Origin: Dillenia suffruticosa
Taxonomy: Eukaryota; Streptophyta; Magnoliopsida; Dilleniales; Dilleniaceae
Direction: 5' to 3'
DNA: 64,000 nucleotides
NCBI GenBank assembly: GCA_033439265.1
Contig: JAVTVX010000016.1
Coordinates: forward strand, 17,406,701-17,470,700
Position numbers and translations under genes: made by a program. The first letter of the stretch is position 1, and the number at the start of each line of letters is the position of its first letter. This document shows positions 39,301-51,000 of this stretch, in pieces. A model generated the notes under the pieces. The model did not search any database. It was not told where the DNA came from and was given only the letters and a program-made list of their open reading frames with translations.

Positions 39301-39620
39301 TAGAATTAACAAATTCATGAAGGACTCCAAGTAAAACCTTAAGAACCAATAGGAACATTTCAAGGAAGAAAACAAAGAGGATTCAAAGACCAATTTTTTC
39401 TTCTGTTCAATAAATGCCGAAAAATTAATTATCTTCAATCTTCTAACATTTTCAATGACCCAAACACAAAATTCATTCCACAAAGTGACCAAATAGAAGT
39501 TTCCCTAAATTTCAAAATTACCTGAGGCATTTGCCATGCATTGGGAATATCAAGTCTCGACGCAGCAAAAATCTGCATATATATATATATATACAATTTC
39601 AAACACACAAATAAGAATTC

Positions 39621-39660
<40 letters not shown>

Positions 39661-39895
39661 CCTTTTTGGAAGGATTGATTAGGCAAATGCCAACATTTCT
39701 TCTGTAACCCTCAGGTGGAGCTTCCATAGATGATGAATGCAAAGCTGAGAGAGGGATCGAACGCCGGAGTGGCAGAATCGTAAATTTGAGGTGTCTGGGA
39801 GGGTAATAGTGAGAAGGTAACGAAGGCTTCCCGAGAAGATGCAAAAGGTGGCAGGTCTTATGTGGATCAAAGATGACGAATCGGCTCACAGCCAT
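33348..39895 (-). CDS. Nudix hydrolase, chloroplast type (NUDT26/27-like), 6 exons
   Basis: A Nudix pyrophosphohydrolase resembling Arabidopsis NUDT26/NUDT27, which hydrolyse diadenosine polyphosphates such as Ap4A and Ap5A in plastids. Exons from the 5' end (minus strand): 39662-39895, 39522-39572, 38719-38811, 35089-35183, 33528-33642, 33348-33413. Phases join to give 217 aa. Residues 1-56 are rich in Ser, His, Pro and Arg with few acidic residues, fitting a transit peptide. The conserved core starts at [18 protein letters not shown] (57-74). The complete Nudix box GX5EX7REUXEEXGU occupies residues 96-118, with the metal-binding REXXEE as R110-E115. The Ap4A-hydrolase-like [10 protein letters not shown] and FNPYFQ end follow. 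The start is the ATG at 39895; the codon just upstream is TTG. Intron 1 is 89 bases and made largely of microsatellite. No damage is seen. Confidence 0.95.
34640..34990 (+). repeat. possible solo-LTR-like remnant in Nudix intron 4
   Basis: A TATA-like ttatttaaaggggtatag near 34817-34834 is followed by a leader-like stretch and then ccagggcccatatcaaaat, vaguely like an LTR end beside a degraded primer site. No paired ends or target duplication were found, so this is a weak guess. Confidence 0.2.
35184..38718 (-). other. Nudix intron 3, 3.5 kb, unassigned
   Basis: A long intron with scattered short frames on both strands, the longest about 109 codons near 36118-36447. None resembles a known domain. 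Composition varies, with a C run at about 35589-35598 and GC-richer patches at about 35840-36000 and 36220-36330, suggesting decayed insertions that I could not identify. Confidence 0.4.
39573..39661 (-). repeat. (TC)n and (TA)n microsatellites filling Nudix intron 1
   Basis: On the coding strand the intron starts GTCTCTCTCT, runs as a (TC)n tract broken once, and ends with a (TA)n tract immediately before GCAG. The donor GT is therefore the edge of the TC repeat. Confidence 0.85.
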
Positions 39896-41113
39896 CAATG
39901 CCGGCTGGAGTTCTCGTACACTACTTAATATTCCATTCTTTCGAATAACTAAAACTAAAAATTGTAATTAAAAAATGATATTTTAAAATATTCAACTAAA
40001 TTCCAAAATTTTTAAATATTTTAAATCTTTAAAATTATAGTTTTTGTATATATATTTGTATAAAGTTTGTAATTATAAAAAATATTATTATTGTAAATTA
40101 TTTTTTAATTACAATAAACTGGAATATGAATTGCTATTTCTTAATTTTAAAATAAATATTTAACTATAATTAGTAATTCAAATATTTTACAAAAACAATT
40201 GTGAGTTATAATTCAAAAATATTTTACATAGACCTCCTTTAATTAACTTATAAGCTTAGTTTCTCTCATTTGTGGCAAAAAAGCAATTATAAACTTAATT
40301 ATAATAAAGAAATTTAGATAATTCAATAATTCATTTAAATTACAATTAAAATCGATTGTGTGTGAGTTATAATAATTGACAATTGAAAGACTAAGAAAAG
40401 ATTTTGATGTTAAAAAAAATATCTAGAGTAAGTCAAACAAAATATGAATATCGACTTTGAAACTAAGAGTAAGTTTGGTTTGCAAAGGGGAAAAGGGATG
40501 GGGAAGGGGAAGGGGAAGGGGAATCGAGAGATTTATTTCATTTGGTGAAAATAAATATATTTTTTTCTTCTATTTTGTTTGGTAGGAGTGGAAGGGAAGG
40601 AAATGAATATTTTTTTTTTTGTGTTATTTGGTTAGAGTGCAAAGTGAGGGAGAAGGGGAGGGAAATGAGTATTACTCTCCCTAAACGATATAAAATTGAA
40701 AAAATATGAAAATAATTCTGTTTAGAAATTTTCATTGCAATTCTAATTTGTCCACAAGCGAAAGGAAATTTTTTTTTGACATGAAGGGCGTGCTATTGTA
40801 CTCCACTTTTACTTCCATCCATCTTTTAATTTCGAATCAAATAAGAATAATTTCCTATTTGACTCCACATTTACTTCTTTTCTTAATTTTCTCTCAATTT
40901 GCATCTCTACCTTACAAACCATTACTTATAATATGTGCAAAATATAATACAAAACTCATTTAAGAAGAACAAGTATTTATTGTTCTCATCTCAGAGGTGA
41001 CCATCATTAAGAGTCAAGCCCTTAAATGAAGATTGAATTATCAAATTGAACACTCATCCACGGATTTTTTCCCCTTGCATACTTAAATCCAAAGGAGGCT
41101 AATTGACTCCTTT
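39896..41113. other. intergenic, Nudix upstream region
   Basis: AT-rich DNA upstream of the Nudix gene. A short (GGGGAA)n tandem lies at about 40498-40521, inside a segment (about 40470-40690) with repeated gaagggga/ggaaatga blocks that may be a decayed small transposon. No gene was recognised. Confidence 0.4.
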
Positions 41114-41816
41114 TGATAGTAATGGAACATGGCTCAAAGACCAATCATCATAAGATCCAAGATCCTTATATCCCACAATCCAATAGATCAAAGTACACAT
41201 GTATCTCCTAGTCAAGCAAACATAACTCACTCTCTCAACACTTACCGACTAGACCCTCCCTGAGTGGTCGATTGATAAGCTCGATACCTTTTTGGTGCTC
41301 CGTATTGCTATTTGACTAACTGAAATAATATTTACTTTTTTCTGAATCGCGGGAATAATCTCCCATAATTAAAAAGGAAATCTCTAGTTGTTACCAATAA
41401 GGAAAGAAATCTCCAATACAATCCAAACTTTCCAAACCGGTTGAACTTTAAATTTTTGGAAATCTTTCGCCGTGATCTTTGTAGTCTAGGGAGACTCTCA
41501 AAAGGGAACTAGGATTTCTGTATCCCGATAGCAAACGAGACTTACTATGCATGTAGACTATATATACATTATAAAGGCCATTGGTCAGGTACGTTTTCCT
41601 GACTCTTCACTTAACACATAAAAGGTAATACAGAGTTTTCTTTCTTTTTTCAGTTTATTTCTATTCTCGAAAACTATGACCTAAGCATCGAAGTCTCCTC
41701 CGCTAGAGTATCCTCCTACGGATTTTGTAGGTCCCATCAACCAGATGGTCCAGCAATCACTCACCTCGTTCAGGTTAGCAAATCTATTATCTGTGGAGCA
41801 AATCCTACTTCCAACA
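41114..41816 (+). repeat. left LTR of Tat-lineage fossil
   Basis: It begins TGATAGTAATGG and ends CTTCCAACA. It is homologous over its whole length to 46450-47150, with shared blocks such as caaacataactcac, tatcccgatagca and actcacctcgtt. Confidence 0.8.
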
Positions 41817-44800
41817 GATTGACACCGTTCGTAGGAACAGATTGATCCTTTTAGTCGAACATACTTCTTATCCTACTTCTTTCCTTTATAGTCATGACGT
41901 CAACTAAAAGGAAAAAACTAACAATCGGTTTTGATGATAATGATTTGATAGGTGTTGACACAAACCAAAATGACCTGTTAGTCATTATTGTTGGAATAGG
42001 GTCGTTCCTCGTCAAAGGAACTTTTATTGATCAAGAAGCAGATCGAGATCTTTTATTTTGGGATACCTTTCAGTGAACACCATAGAACTCAAAGATGACT
42101 TCAAGTAAACTACCCAAACCTCAACCTGGAAAGGAAGTAATTGAAGTTCCTATCATCGATATACCCAGACAGATAGTACAATTTGGAGCCTACCTACTGT
42201 TATCTCTTTAGAAAGCAATTGTGGACTCTCTTCATCAACATTCTCAAGTATTTGCATGGTCTCTAGAAGACATATCAGATATCAACCATTCGATTATAGT
42301 CCACAAATCGATTGTAGGTACAAGTCATAAGTCCGTGAAGTAAAAAAAGAGGATATACGCACTAGCATGCCAACATCCAACACAAAAGGAAGTCCAAAGG
42401 CTTTTAGTAGCAGGGTTTATTTGAAAAGTAGAATACTCTGAGTGGTTAGCCAATGTAATCATGATAAAAAAGACTAACGGCAGGTGAGAAATGTGTGTGG
42501 ACTTCACCAATCTCAACAAAACATACCCGAACGACAGTTATCTACTTCCTAATATCAACAAATTAGTGAATAACTCATCGAGTCACCAACTTTTAAGTTT
42601 TATGGACGCATAATCTGACTATAACCGATTCACATGGCCCCTGAGAATGAAAAAAAAAACTAATTTTATTATGGAGTTTGATACCTACTGGTATAGAGTC
42701 ATATCGTTAGATCTCAAAAACACCGAAACAACTTTCGAGTGATTGGTCAACAATGTTTTCAATAAATAGCTCAGCAAAAATGTTGAGGATTATGTCAACG
42801 ACATGCTCATCAAGAGTACTAGCATCGAAAACAACATTATAGATTTGGAGGAAACATTCCAAATACTAGAACATTATAATGTGAAGCTGAAGTCAACAAA
42901 ATACACATTTGGGATCATATCAGGAAAATTTTTACGTTTCTTAATTACCAATCAGGAGATCAAGGCAATCCAGAGAAAATTATTAGACATGGTACCGTCA
43001 AGGACACTGAAAGAAATGCAACATCTCACGGAGAGGATCGCAATTTTAAACCGATTCATGTCAAAAGTGAGGGAATAGTACAAGTCTTTCTATAACACTT
43101 TGAAGAAGTCATAGAAATTTGCGTGGACATCAGAGTGCCAGGCAACGTTCGAACAACTCAAAAATTATCTCACGTCACGTCGTTACTTTCTTGGCCCATT
43201 CCTGGTAAGAACTCTATCTTTATCTTTCTATTTCTAACCAAACACTCTGCTATATTCTTGTAAGGCAAGAATCCACTACACAAAAGCTGTGAACTACAAT
43301 AGCCGTATACTCCAAGAGTTGGAAGTTAATTACAAACCCATCGAGAAGATGACATTCGCCATAGTTATTACCACCAAACATCTCCAACCATACTTTCAAG
43401 CCCACACAATTGTAGTATTGGCTCTTTGAGTATCTAGTTAGGCGAGTTCGATATTGAATATCAAACGAGACTAGTAATCAAAGTCCAAGCCCTTGTTGAT
43501 TTTATCCTCGAATGCACCTTCCTGACACCCTTCAAGCAAGCCCCCATTGATGACCAAGAAGGATGCTTGTTATCAAAATGGAAACTTCATGTGGACGGGT
43601 CATTGAACTCCTCAGAAAGCGAGTCAAACTTATTCTCATGGGGCCAGACAACTTTAAGCTTGAATATGCCATTCGTTTTGATTTTCAAGTGACTAATAAT
43701 CAAACTGAATACAAGGCCCTCTGACCAGATTGTGAATCACAATGTGGCTAGGAGTTTATAACATATAGTTTTTCACCGACAGTCAATTGGTCATCAAGCA
43801 AATTAAAGGAGTTTATAAAACTAATGAGCAAACAATGGTAAAATACCAAATTCACCCTCTGAGGCCACTAAGTTGAGGCGTAGAACTACCCACTATGCTA
43901 TCATCAATGATAACCTTTATAAGAAGTTCTTTACCCATCCATATTTAAAATGCTTAACATCTAAAGAAGGAAATTACGTGCTAGAAATCTACAAAAGGAT
44001 ATGTGGCAACCATTTAGACGCTTGAAATTTAGCAAATAAATCTCTTCGACAAAGATATTTTTGGCCGACCATGAAAGCCAACACGGATGACTATGTCAAA
44101 AGGTGCGACAAAATGCCAACGTTTCTTGTCGATCCATGCCAGCCCTCCATTGAACTTTACCCGATAGTAAGCCCATTACCATTTGCACAATGGGGAATGA
44201 ACATTCACGGACTGTTCCCACCAGCTATTGGATAGTGAAAATTCTTAGTCATGGCAATTGACTACTTTACTACATAGGTAGAAGTTGAACCATTAGCCCA
44301 TATCACCAACGGCAAGATACAAAATTTCGTGTGGATATCCACCGTTACCATATTGGGTGTATCTCATATTTTAATTACCGATAACGAAAAAGATAACAAA
44401 AGTTTTCAAGATTTTTGCAGCAAATTGAAAATCCATTATTGTTTTACCTCCGTCAGCCACACTAGACGAAGTCAAAGGTCGCTAGATAGACGAGCTCTAT
44501 GGTATCCTATAGGCCTACCGGATAATGCCTTGAAGGGCAACAGGAGAAATGTCATTCATTCTAACTTACAATCGTGAAGCAGTAATACCGATGGAGATTG
44601 ACATTCATTCACTTTGACTAGATCAACACGAGAAAGAACAGAACGAGCATGCATTACTTGAATGGTTAGACCTACTTCCGAAACTATGAGAAATAACAAT
44701 TGCTCAAATGGCTGTTTATCAACAACAAATGACACGCTATTACAAAAGGCAAGTAAAAGTAAAGTGTTCAAACCAGAGGATTTGGTTTCCATAGAGTAGA

Positions 44801-45049
44801 AGCTATCGATCAACCTCAGTTGGGGGGCAAACTAGCACCTCATTGGGAAGGTTCATATCAAATATGCTTGGTGGTTCGCTTGGGGATGTACCAACTCAAC
44901 CATCTAGACAGTTTAGTTATGCTGAGAATGTAAAACTCAGAGAATTTACATATCTATCACTAATAATATTTATCACTCTCATTGGTTTTGATATATGCTC
45001 TTTCTTGATTTATCAATACGAGTATTATTTCTTTCGCATGTTGCTAGCG

Positions 45050-45345
45050 CACTTTCTCAATCGAACGAATGTGTTGTCAATAAAGGATGTATCCCCCAAC
45101 GGATAGGTATGACCCAATCTCTCAATCAAATGAATATGCCATCAATAAAGGATGTATCTCGCCGATGAGTAGGCATGGTTCAACTACTCAATTGAACTAT
45201 AGAAATATAAATAAGGGATGTATCTCCCTGATGGGCAAACACAGCCTACTCTATCGGTTATGCACATTGAAACGCATCATCAACAAGGGAAGAACCCCTG
45301 TCCAGGTGGGCATGGCCCGCTCTTTGATCAAACATGCCTAGACAT
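45050..45345 (+). repeat. short tandem repeats in Tat-fossil 3' region
   Basis: Four diverged units carry an aaaggatgtatc-like core followed by a gatgggcatgg-like core (near 45081, 45134, 45214 and 45276), spaced about 55-80 bases. Tandem repeats between integrase and the right LTR are a known habit of Tat/Ogre elements. Confidence 0.65.
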
Positions 45346-46449
45346 ATCGAAAAGTAACAAGGCACTACATCCGGTGACTAGGCAAGTCAACTGACCAGCT
45401 ACCATCTCATTAGTCAAGTTATTCACTCGACAGTATACCTCTTGTATCGATGTTCTAAGACTATAAATAGACAAGATGATTATCTCTCGATCAAGACAAG
45501 ATTGAGAAGTAAGTAATTAAACTTTCTTTCTTATTTCAAAGCAATAAATGCATGTAGGAGTACATAGTTGGGTTCAACGAAATAAAAAGCCTACATATTC
45601 CGAAGTTAGGCTAGATTACATCGAAAAGAAAACTCAAAAGAATATGTCGATGAGTATCTTCATCTTCCTGAAGGGACTAGCGCCCTAAACTTTGATGTCT
45701 TCTCCTTGACAAAGTGCCTAATGCCTTATTGAAGTGATTTGTAGATGAACTCTACGAATCTCTCAACCCATATTTAACACATAGTAAAATATTAAAACTA
45801 GAAAAATAGCTAGATATTAAACAGAAACTGAAAAGGACTTTGCAACCAATCAAATTACTCTTAATCCCTAATAACAAAACAACGTAAGAGCGATGATAAA
45901 CTGCAAGAGCCCAGTTAGAGTGCTCCGGTATAAAACTATCATAACATTAGTCTATGACTTGCCTAACTAATATGACAGGTCCTTGTACCCGCGATTCCTT
46001 TACTGTTGAAATCTTGTACCCGCGGCTTTTGCCACCATCACTCTTTTAGAAGCCAAACCCGCAAAGAAGAACAAATCCCTTTCCAACCTTGGACCCCTAT
46101 AGAAAACTCAACCCTTTCCTTTTCCCTTTTTTCTTAAGCGACCGTTCTAAATCCAACCTCCCACTATCATACATATATATATAGAGCCCAAAGATGGGAA
46201 CCGTATCTCTAAATCCCCCAAAAGTTGAAGAAATGCTTCACATTTAATGACCATAACTCACCGCTAATGCTACCCACTGCATCCTTTCTGTTCACCCATA
46301 ACGCTTCATGTCTTTTAGCTTCCCTAATTACTATCACGTTTACTCGTATCCCTAACGCCAAGCGATGATACTAGCAGTTCGAATTCTTATCTATTTGAAA
46401 TTACTCATGAGGTCCTTCCTTTGGAACGACACTAGGAGTGGAAGGCAAG

Positions 46450-47150
46450 TGATAGAATATAGCCAAAAGCTCATCATTATAAGATCTGAGATTCTTTGAG
46501 CCCATAGTCCAACAAGTTAGAGTACGCGTGTAACTCTTGGTCAAACAAACATAACTCACCCTTTCGGTACTTACCGATCAGACTCTCCTCAAGTAGCCGA
46601 CTGATAGCCTCAGCACCTCTTTAGTGCTCGGTATTACTATTTGACTAATTAATATTCACTTTTTTTTTTCTAAATCATGGGAATAATTTCCCGTAATTAG
46701 GAAGGAGATCTCTAACTGTTGCCTACAAAGAACGAAATCTTTAACATAATCCGAACTTTTCTAATTGGTAGAACTTTAAATCTTTGAAAATCTTTTATTG
46801 CGATTCCTGTAGTCTTGGGACACTTTCACAAGAGAACTATGGTTTCTATATCCCGATAGCATATGGGACATACCATGCATGCAGAGTATATATATATCAC
46901 AAACGCCGTTGCCTAGGCACGTTCTCTTAATGATTCACTTAGGACACAAAAGACATTATTGAGTTCTCTATCTTTTTTCAGTTTATTTCGATTATTGAAA
47001 AACGCTCTCTAACTTGAATGTTGGAGTATCTCCCATCGGAGCATCCTCTGGTAGATTTTTACAGGTTCCATTAACCAGACGGTCTAGCAACTACTCACCT
47101 CGTTTGGGTTAGCGGTGTTATTATTTGTGGAGCGAAACCCACTTCTAATA
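46450..47150 (+). repeat. right LTR of Tat-lineage fossil
   Basis: It begins TGATAGAATAT directly after a polypurine tract and is homologous to 41114-41816. The end is set by comparison with the left copy; a CCTTT at 47161-47165 matches the bases before the left LTR (41109-41113) but is ten bases beyond this end. Confidence 0.78.
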
Positions 47151-47512
47151 GATAGATATACCTTTTCAACAATTTTTATACTATATAAAAATTAAAAGTA
47201 TCAATCTTAATAAAAATTTAAAATTTCTAAATTTGCCCGACAACTTAAATATAAAGTTTTAACTAGAAAATTAAATTAAAAAAATTCACTATGCTGAAAT
47301 AACATAATAGTTTTACCTCTCCCTTGACCAAAACCTTCCTTGCAATTCCGCCTGACCCACTCATGAAAAATTTCAAGAGCGGTGAAAAAATAAAAAAAGA
47401 AAAGAAAAGAAAATTCTATCCGACATACAGCACACTCCCGACAACTAATTAATAAAAAAAACCTTGAAAAATGAAATGAAAAAGCAAAAAATTAAAAAAA
47501 AGAAATTATTTG

Positions 47513-47835
47513 GACTCGGTGCCCGGAGCTTTGTACCGATCTAACGTTAAAAAAATAAAAAAATTTTAAAACAACATTCGTATAAAAATATTTTCTAAAA
47601 TGACACATTATGTCGAGTTTTGAAAACTCGACATGTATTGTTCATTGAACAGTGCCGTGAACAGTGTTATGTCGAGTGTTGAAAATTGATATGGTACTGT
47701 TTTAACAATATCATGTCGAGTTTTAAAAATTCGATATGGTGTGTTATTTTTGGAATTTTTTATTATATGTGTTGTTAAATTTTTTTTTTTTTTTAAGCCG
47801 GTTAGGAACAAAGCTCCGGTCCCCGCCCCCGACCA
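47513..47835. mobile_element. palindrome-bearing inverted-repeat element (MITE candidate)
   Basis: Inverted ends share a perfect 12-base core, ccggagctttgt at 47523-47534 and its complement at 47808-47819, extended with mismatches into A/T runs on the inner side. Inside is a nearly perfect palindrome, atgtcgagtttt-g-aaaactcgacat (about 47610-47634), followed by two decayed copies (about 47670-47695 and 47712-47738). No target duplication was found and the outer limits are uncertain. The right end lies about 170 bases before the EXO70A1 start codon. Confidence 0.5.
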
Positions 47836-47958
47836 GCCAACTCGCCTTCATCTCGTATCCGATTGACTCTTCCAAGTCCAAAACCTCTTCTATCCTTTTC
47901 CCTTTCCAGAAAGCATAATCCAACAACAATCAGAGTAATTCAAATTTGCTGCAAAATT

Positions 47959-47960
<2 letters not shown>

Positions 47961-48008
<48 letters not shown>
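47961..48008 (+). repeat. (AG)24 microsatellite abutting EXO70A1 start
   Basis: Twenty-four uninterrupted AG units run straight into the ATG at 48009, so the repeat forms the last part of the 5' leader. It leaves a purine at -3, and the base after the ATG is G, a reasonable start context. Confidence 0.9.
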
Positions 48009-48012
<4 letters not shown>

Positions 48013-51000
48013 TGGTGGAAACGCTGAGATCAAGAGCATCAATATTGAGAGAATCAGTAGAGAAGGGCCAAAGCATCACTGACAACATGGTATCCATTCT
48101 CGGCTCCTTCGATCACCGTCTCTCTGTTCTCGAAACTGCCATGCGCCCTACTCAGGTCCTCTCTCTGTCTCCTTCTTTTCTCCTTCCCTTGCATTCATTT
48201 TCTTTGTCTGTTTTGATTTGATTTCATTTGATTCTAGATTCGAACTCACGCCATTCGTAGAGCTCACGAGAACATTGACAGGACTTTGAAGGCTGCCGAA
48301 GTCATTTTGGCTCAATTCGATCTCTCTCGTCAGGTCTCTTTACTTGCTATTCTTCCAATTTTTTGTGAATTTGGACTCAGCTGAATTTTACAACTGATCA
48401 TCTAGAAAAACTGGGAAATTAGGTCAAATTTACTGTAACTGTAAAAGACTAAATTTTAGGTGTCTTAAGATAGAGTAAGCGCCTAATTCTATGACTTGCA
48501 CAAGGTACTAATAATAGAGTCGCGATTGAAATTTAGTGGAACTGTTTAATTTTGGGTCTATAATGATTTTTCTTATTGTAGCTCAGCTAATAATGAGTGG
48601 TTTGTGAGAGTTAAGAAAAAGGGGTGCAGGGATGTGTATGATGGAGTTTATATTGATATGGATTCATTCTCTTTAGCACATTTTGCCCCGGAAAATGGAG
48701 ATTGCTTCTTGATATCTATTATTTAGCTTCTAGATAGCTGGAAACGCCAAATATGGATATTCCTGATGTAGTTGAGAACTCATAAACGTAGGTCAAAGTT
48801 CTTTGTGGGTTCTTGTAGTTGTGTTTATTGGCATGATCTATCATTCAGGTCATGATGGTGAAAACCCAATAATCAGACGATAATTATGCACATTAATAGT
48901 AATACATTTGGTAAGAGATACAAAACAATCGAACTGATAATTCACTTTATACAGCACAAATTATTTGACAGGACTGTTCTCTTTTTGTAAATTGAGTATC
49001 TCTTATCCTTATTCTTATATATTCTTCCCTCTTTCAGTGACATATTCTGTTTGAAACTATTTAACAGGGCTACGAGAGGATTCATGTAGTGCAAGGTAGC
49101 ATTAGTTGTGCAATTATGTCTCTTGTCTCCCTATATTGTCATCCCTATTCAGGAACCTAGAACATAATGAAAAAGAATAGTTCCTAAACTGATGGAATTT
49201 CAATGAAAATAGAAACATAAGGAATGGCTTGGACCCCCTATAACTAATGAGTTTTCACTCAACTAGCTCAACTCAACTAAGCATGTTGGGGTTGGCTATA
49301 TGAATTCTTGTTTTCCATTGTGCTCTGTCACTAGTTAAGTTTACAATTGCCACATTATGTTTCATCACCTCATCTAGAGATTTCTTATGTCTTCCTCTTG
49401 GTCTTTGTGCATCTTCAACTTATGTATTCTCACTTCTTTTAAGGGGAGCATTAGGTGGTCTTCTTTGAATATGAGCATGTCCAATCATTTTAATGTATTT
49501 TATCTAGCCTTATCTACAAATTGAGACTACTTAGTTAAACCTAACAAGCATATTTCTTATTTTATGCTCTCTTGGTACTCTAGTGGCCCGCCTTAACATT
49601 GCCATCTGCACTACACTCGTGTTTGGTATATGTTGATCTAATAGTCCAACACCTGTACCATGAAGAATTGATGGTCTTGTTGCCATTCTAAACAACTTGT
49701 TTGTTAATTTCGGTGGAATCTTACCATCACATGACACTCTTAACACACTTCTCGATTTCATCAACTATGATATAATCCCATGGCAACATCCTCATCAGTG
49801 TTTCTATCTTTTCGAATAACAGATCCTAAGCAATGAAAACTATCCCTTTTAGACACCTCTTCTTCTTTAACTTTTATTTTATTGTATTTTATTTTTATCC
49901 ATGTCATTGTTTATACTCAAATTGCATCGTGTACTCTCTTTTTGTTCTACTAATTCTAAATCCTTTTGATTCAATGTCATCTCTTCATTTTTCTTATTTT
50001 CGATTCACACCATAATTACTCTCATCAACTAATATGATGTTATCTACAAATAACATACACCAAGGAATGTCATTCTCAAATGTTATTTGTGAGATGATCC
50101 ATTACTAGTGCAAACAAATAAGAACTTAATGCTGATTTTGGGAGATAGCTATGCTAATCGGAAATTCTTTCATTTCTCCATCACTCATATTGTTTATTAG
50201 ATTAATGAAACTCATGAATCCTTCTTTTTTTCTCCTACTGGTTTCCACACTCTTATCATATTTTTCCCCAAATCAATGAAAATCATATATAGGTCTTTCT
50301 TCTTTTCTCTGTCTCCATTAAATGCCAAATTTAGTTGATAGCTACCATAACTAGTGAGTTTCTACTGATTGTCTTTAATGCTTAAAACTATTAACCAAGA
50401 TTTGAAGCAGGTGAGAATGCCCTGAAATCTAATTCCTAGCAGATTTCCTAAAGATGCTTATGAAAAGATAACAACCCTTTACATGCTTTCTAAATGAATA
50501 GCTGCATGGTGCACAGGGAGAAACACATGAATGCAGGGGAAGGTTGTTAAGTGGACATTGTGGGTCATCTATTGATGATTAGTGCATTTTGCACGACATT
50601 TACTGGACATTGGGAGAAACATAGGCATTTAACTGATCAAATTCCCATTCGTTCTAACTAAAACACAGTCCAGGATTATGCCACACTACTCTTTGAGAGG
50701 TTTCAAGCTGAAGCCACCAATCTTCTATTTTCGGTTATATCTTACTTTGTTTTCTTATTGCATCTTTTATTCTTGTGGCGTAACTGACAATGATTATGTT
50801 TCTGTAAATATAGGCTGAAGCAAAAATACTCAGAGGGCCACATGAGAATCTGGATGGATACCTTGAGGCTATTGAACAGCTAAGAGGCAACATACTGTTC
50901 TTCAGCGGCAATAAAAGCTTCAAAAGCAGTGATGGTGTGTTGAATCATGCAAACAGTTTGCTTGCAAAGGCTATTTCGAAACTAGAGGACGAGTTTAAAC

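Larger units (their letters stand above)
41114..47150 (+). mobile_element. Ty3-type (Tat lineage) LTR retrotransposon fossil
   Basis: An old, broken element with LTRs of about 700 bases in direct orientation. A primer-site-like ttgacaccgttcgtaggaac follows the left LTR. Recognisable parts in order: aspartic protease (about 41895-42075), reverse transcriptase (42330-43075), RNase H (43090-43440), a second RNase H-like segment opening WKLHVDGSLN (43570-43800) and zinc finger plus integrase core (43860-44800). Reverse transcriptase before integrase marks Ty3/gypsy, and the second RNase H is characteristic of the Tat/Ogre lineage. A non-coding tail with short tandem repeats follows. A purine-rich tract (ggagtggaaggcaag, 46435-46449) precedes the right LTR. 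The coding region has many breaks, well over ten. The LTRs differ at an estimated quarter of positions, so the insertion is old. Confidence 0.87.

Noticed and set aside
41109-47165. CCTTT at both sides of the Tat fossil as a target duplication
   Set aside because: The right-hand copy lies ten bases past the LTR end defined by aligning the two LTRs. A five-base match in AT-rich DNA is weak.
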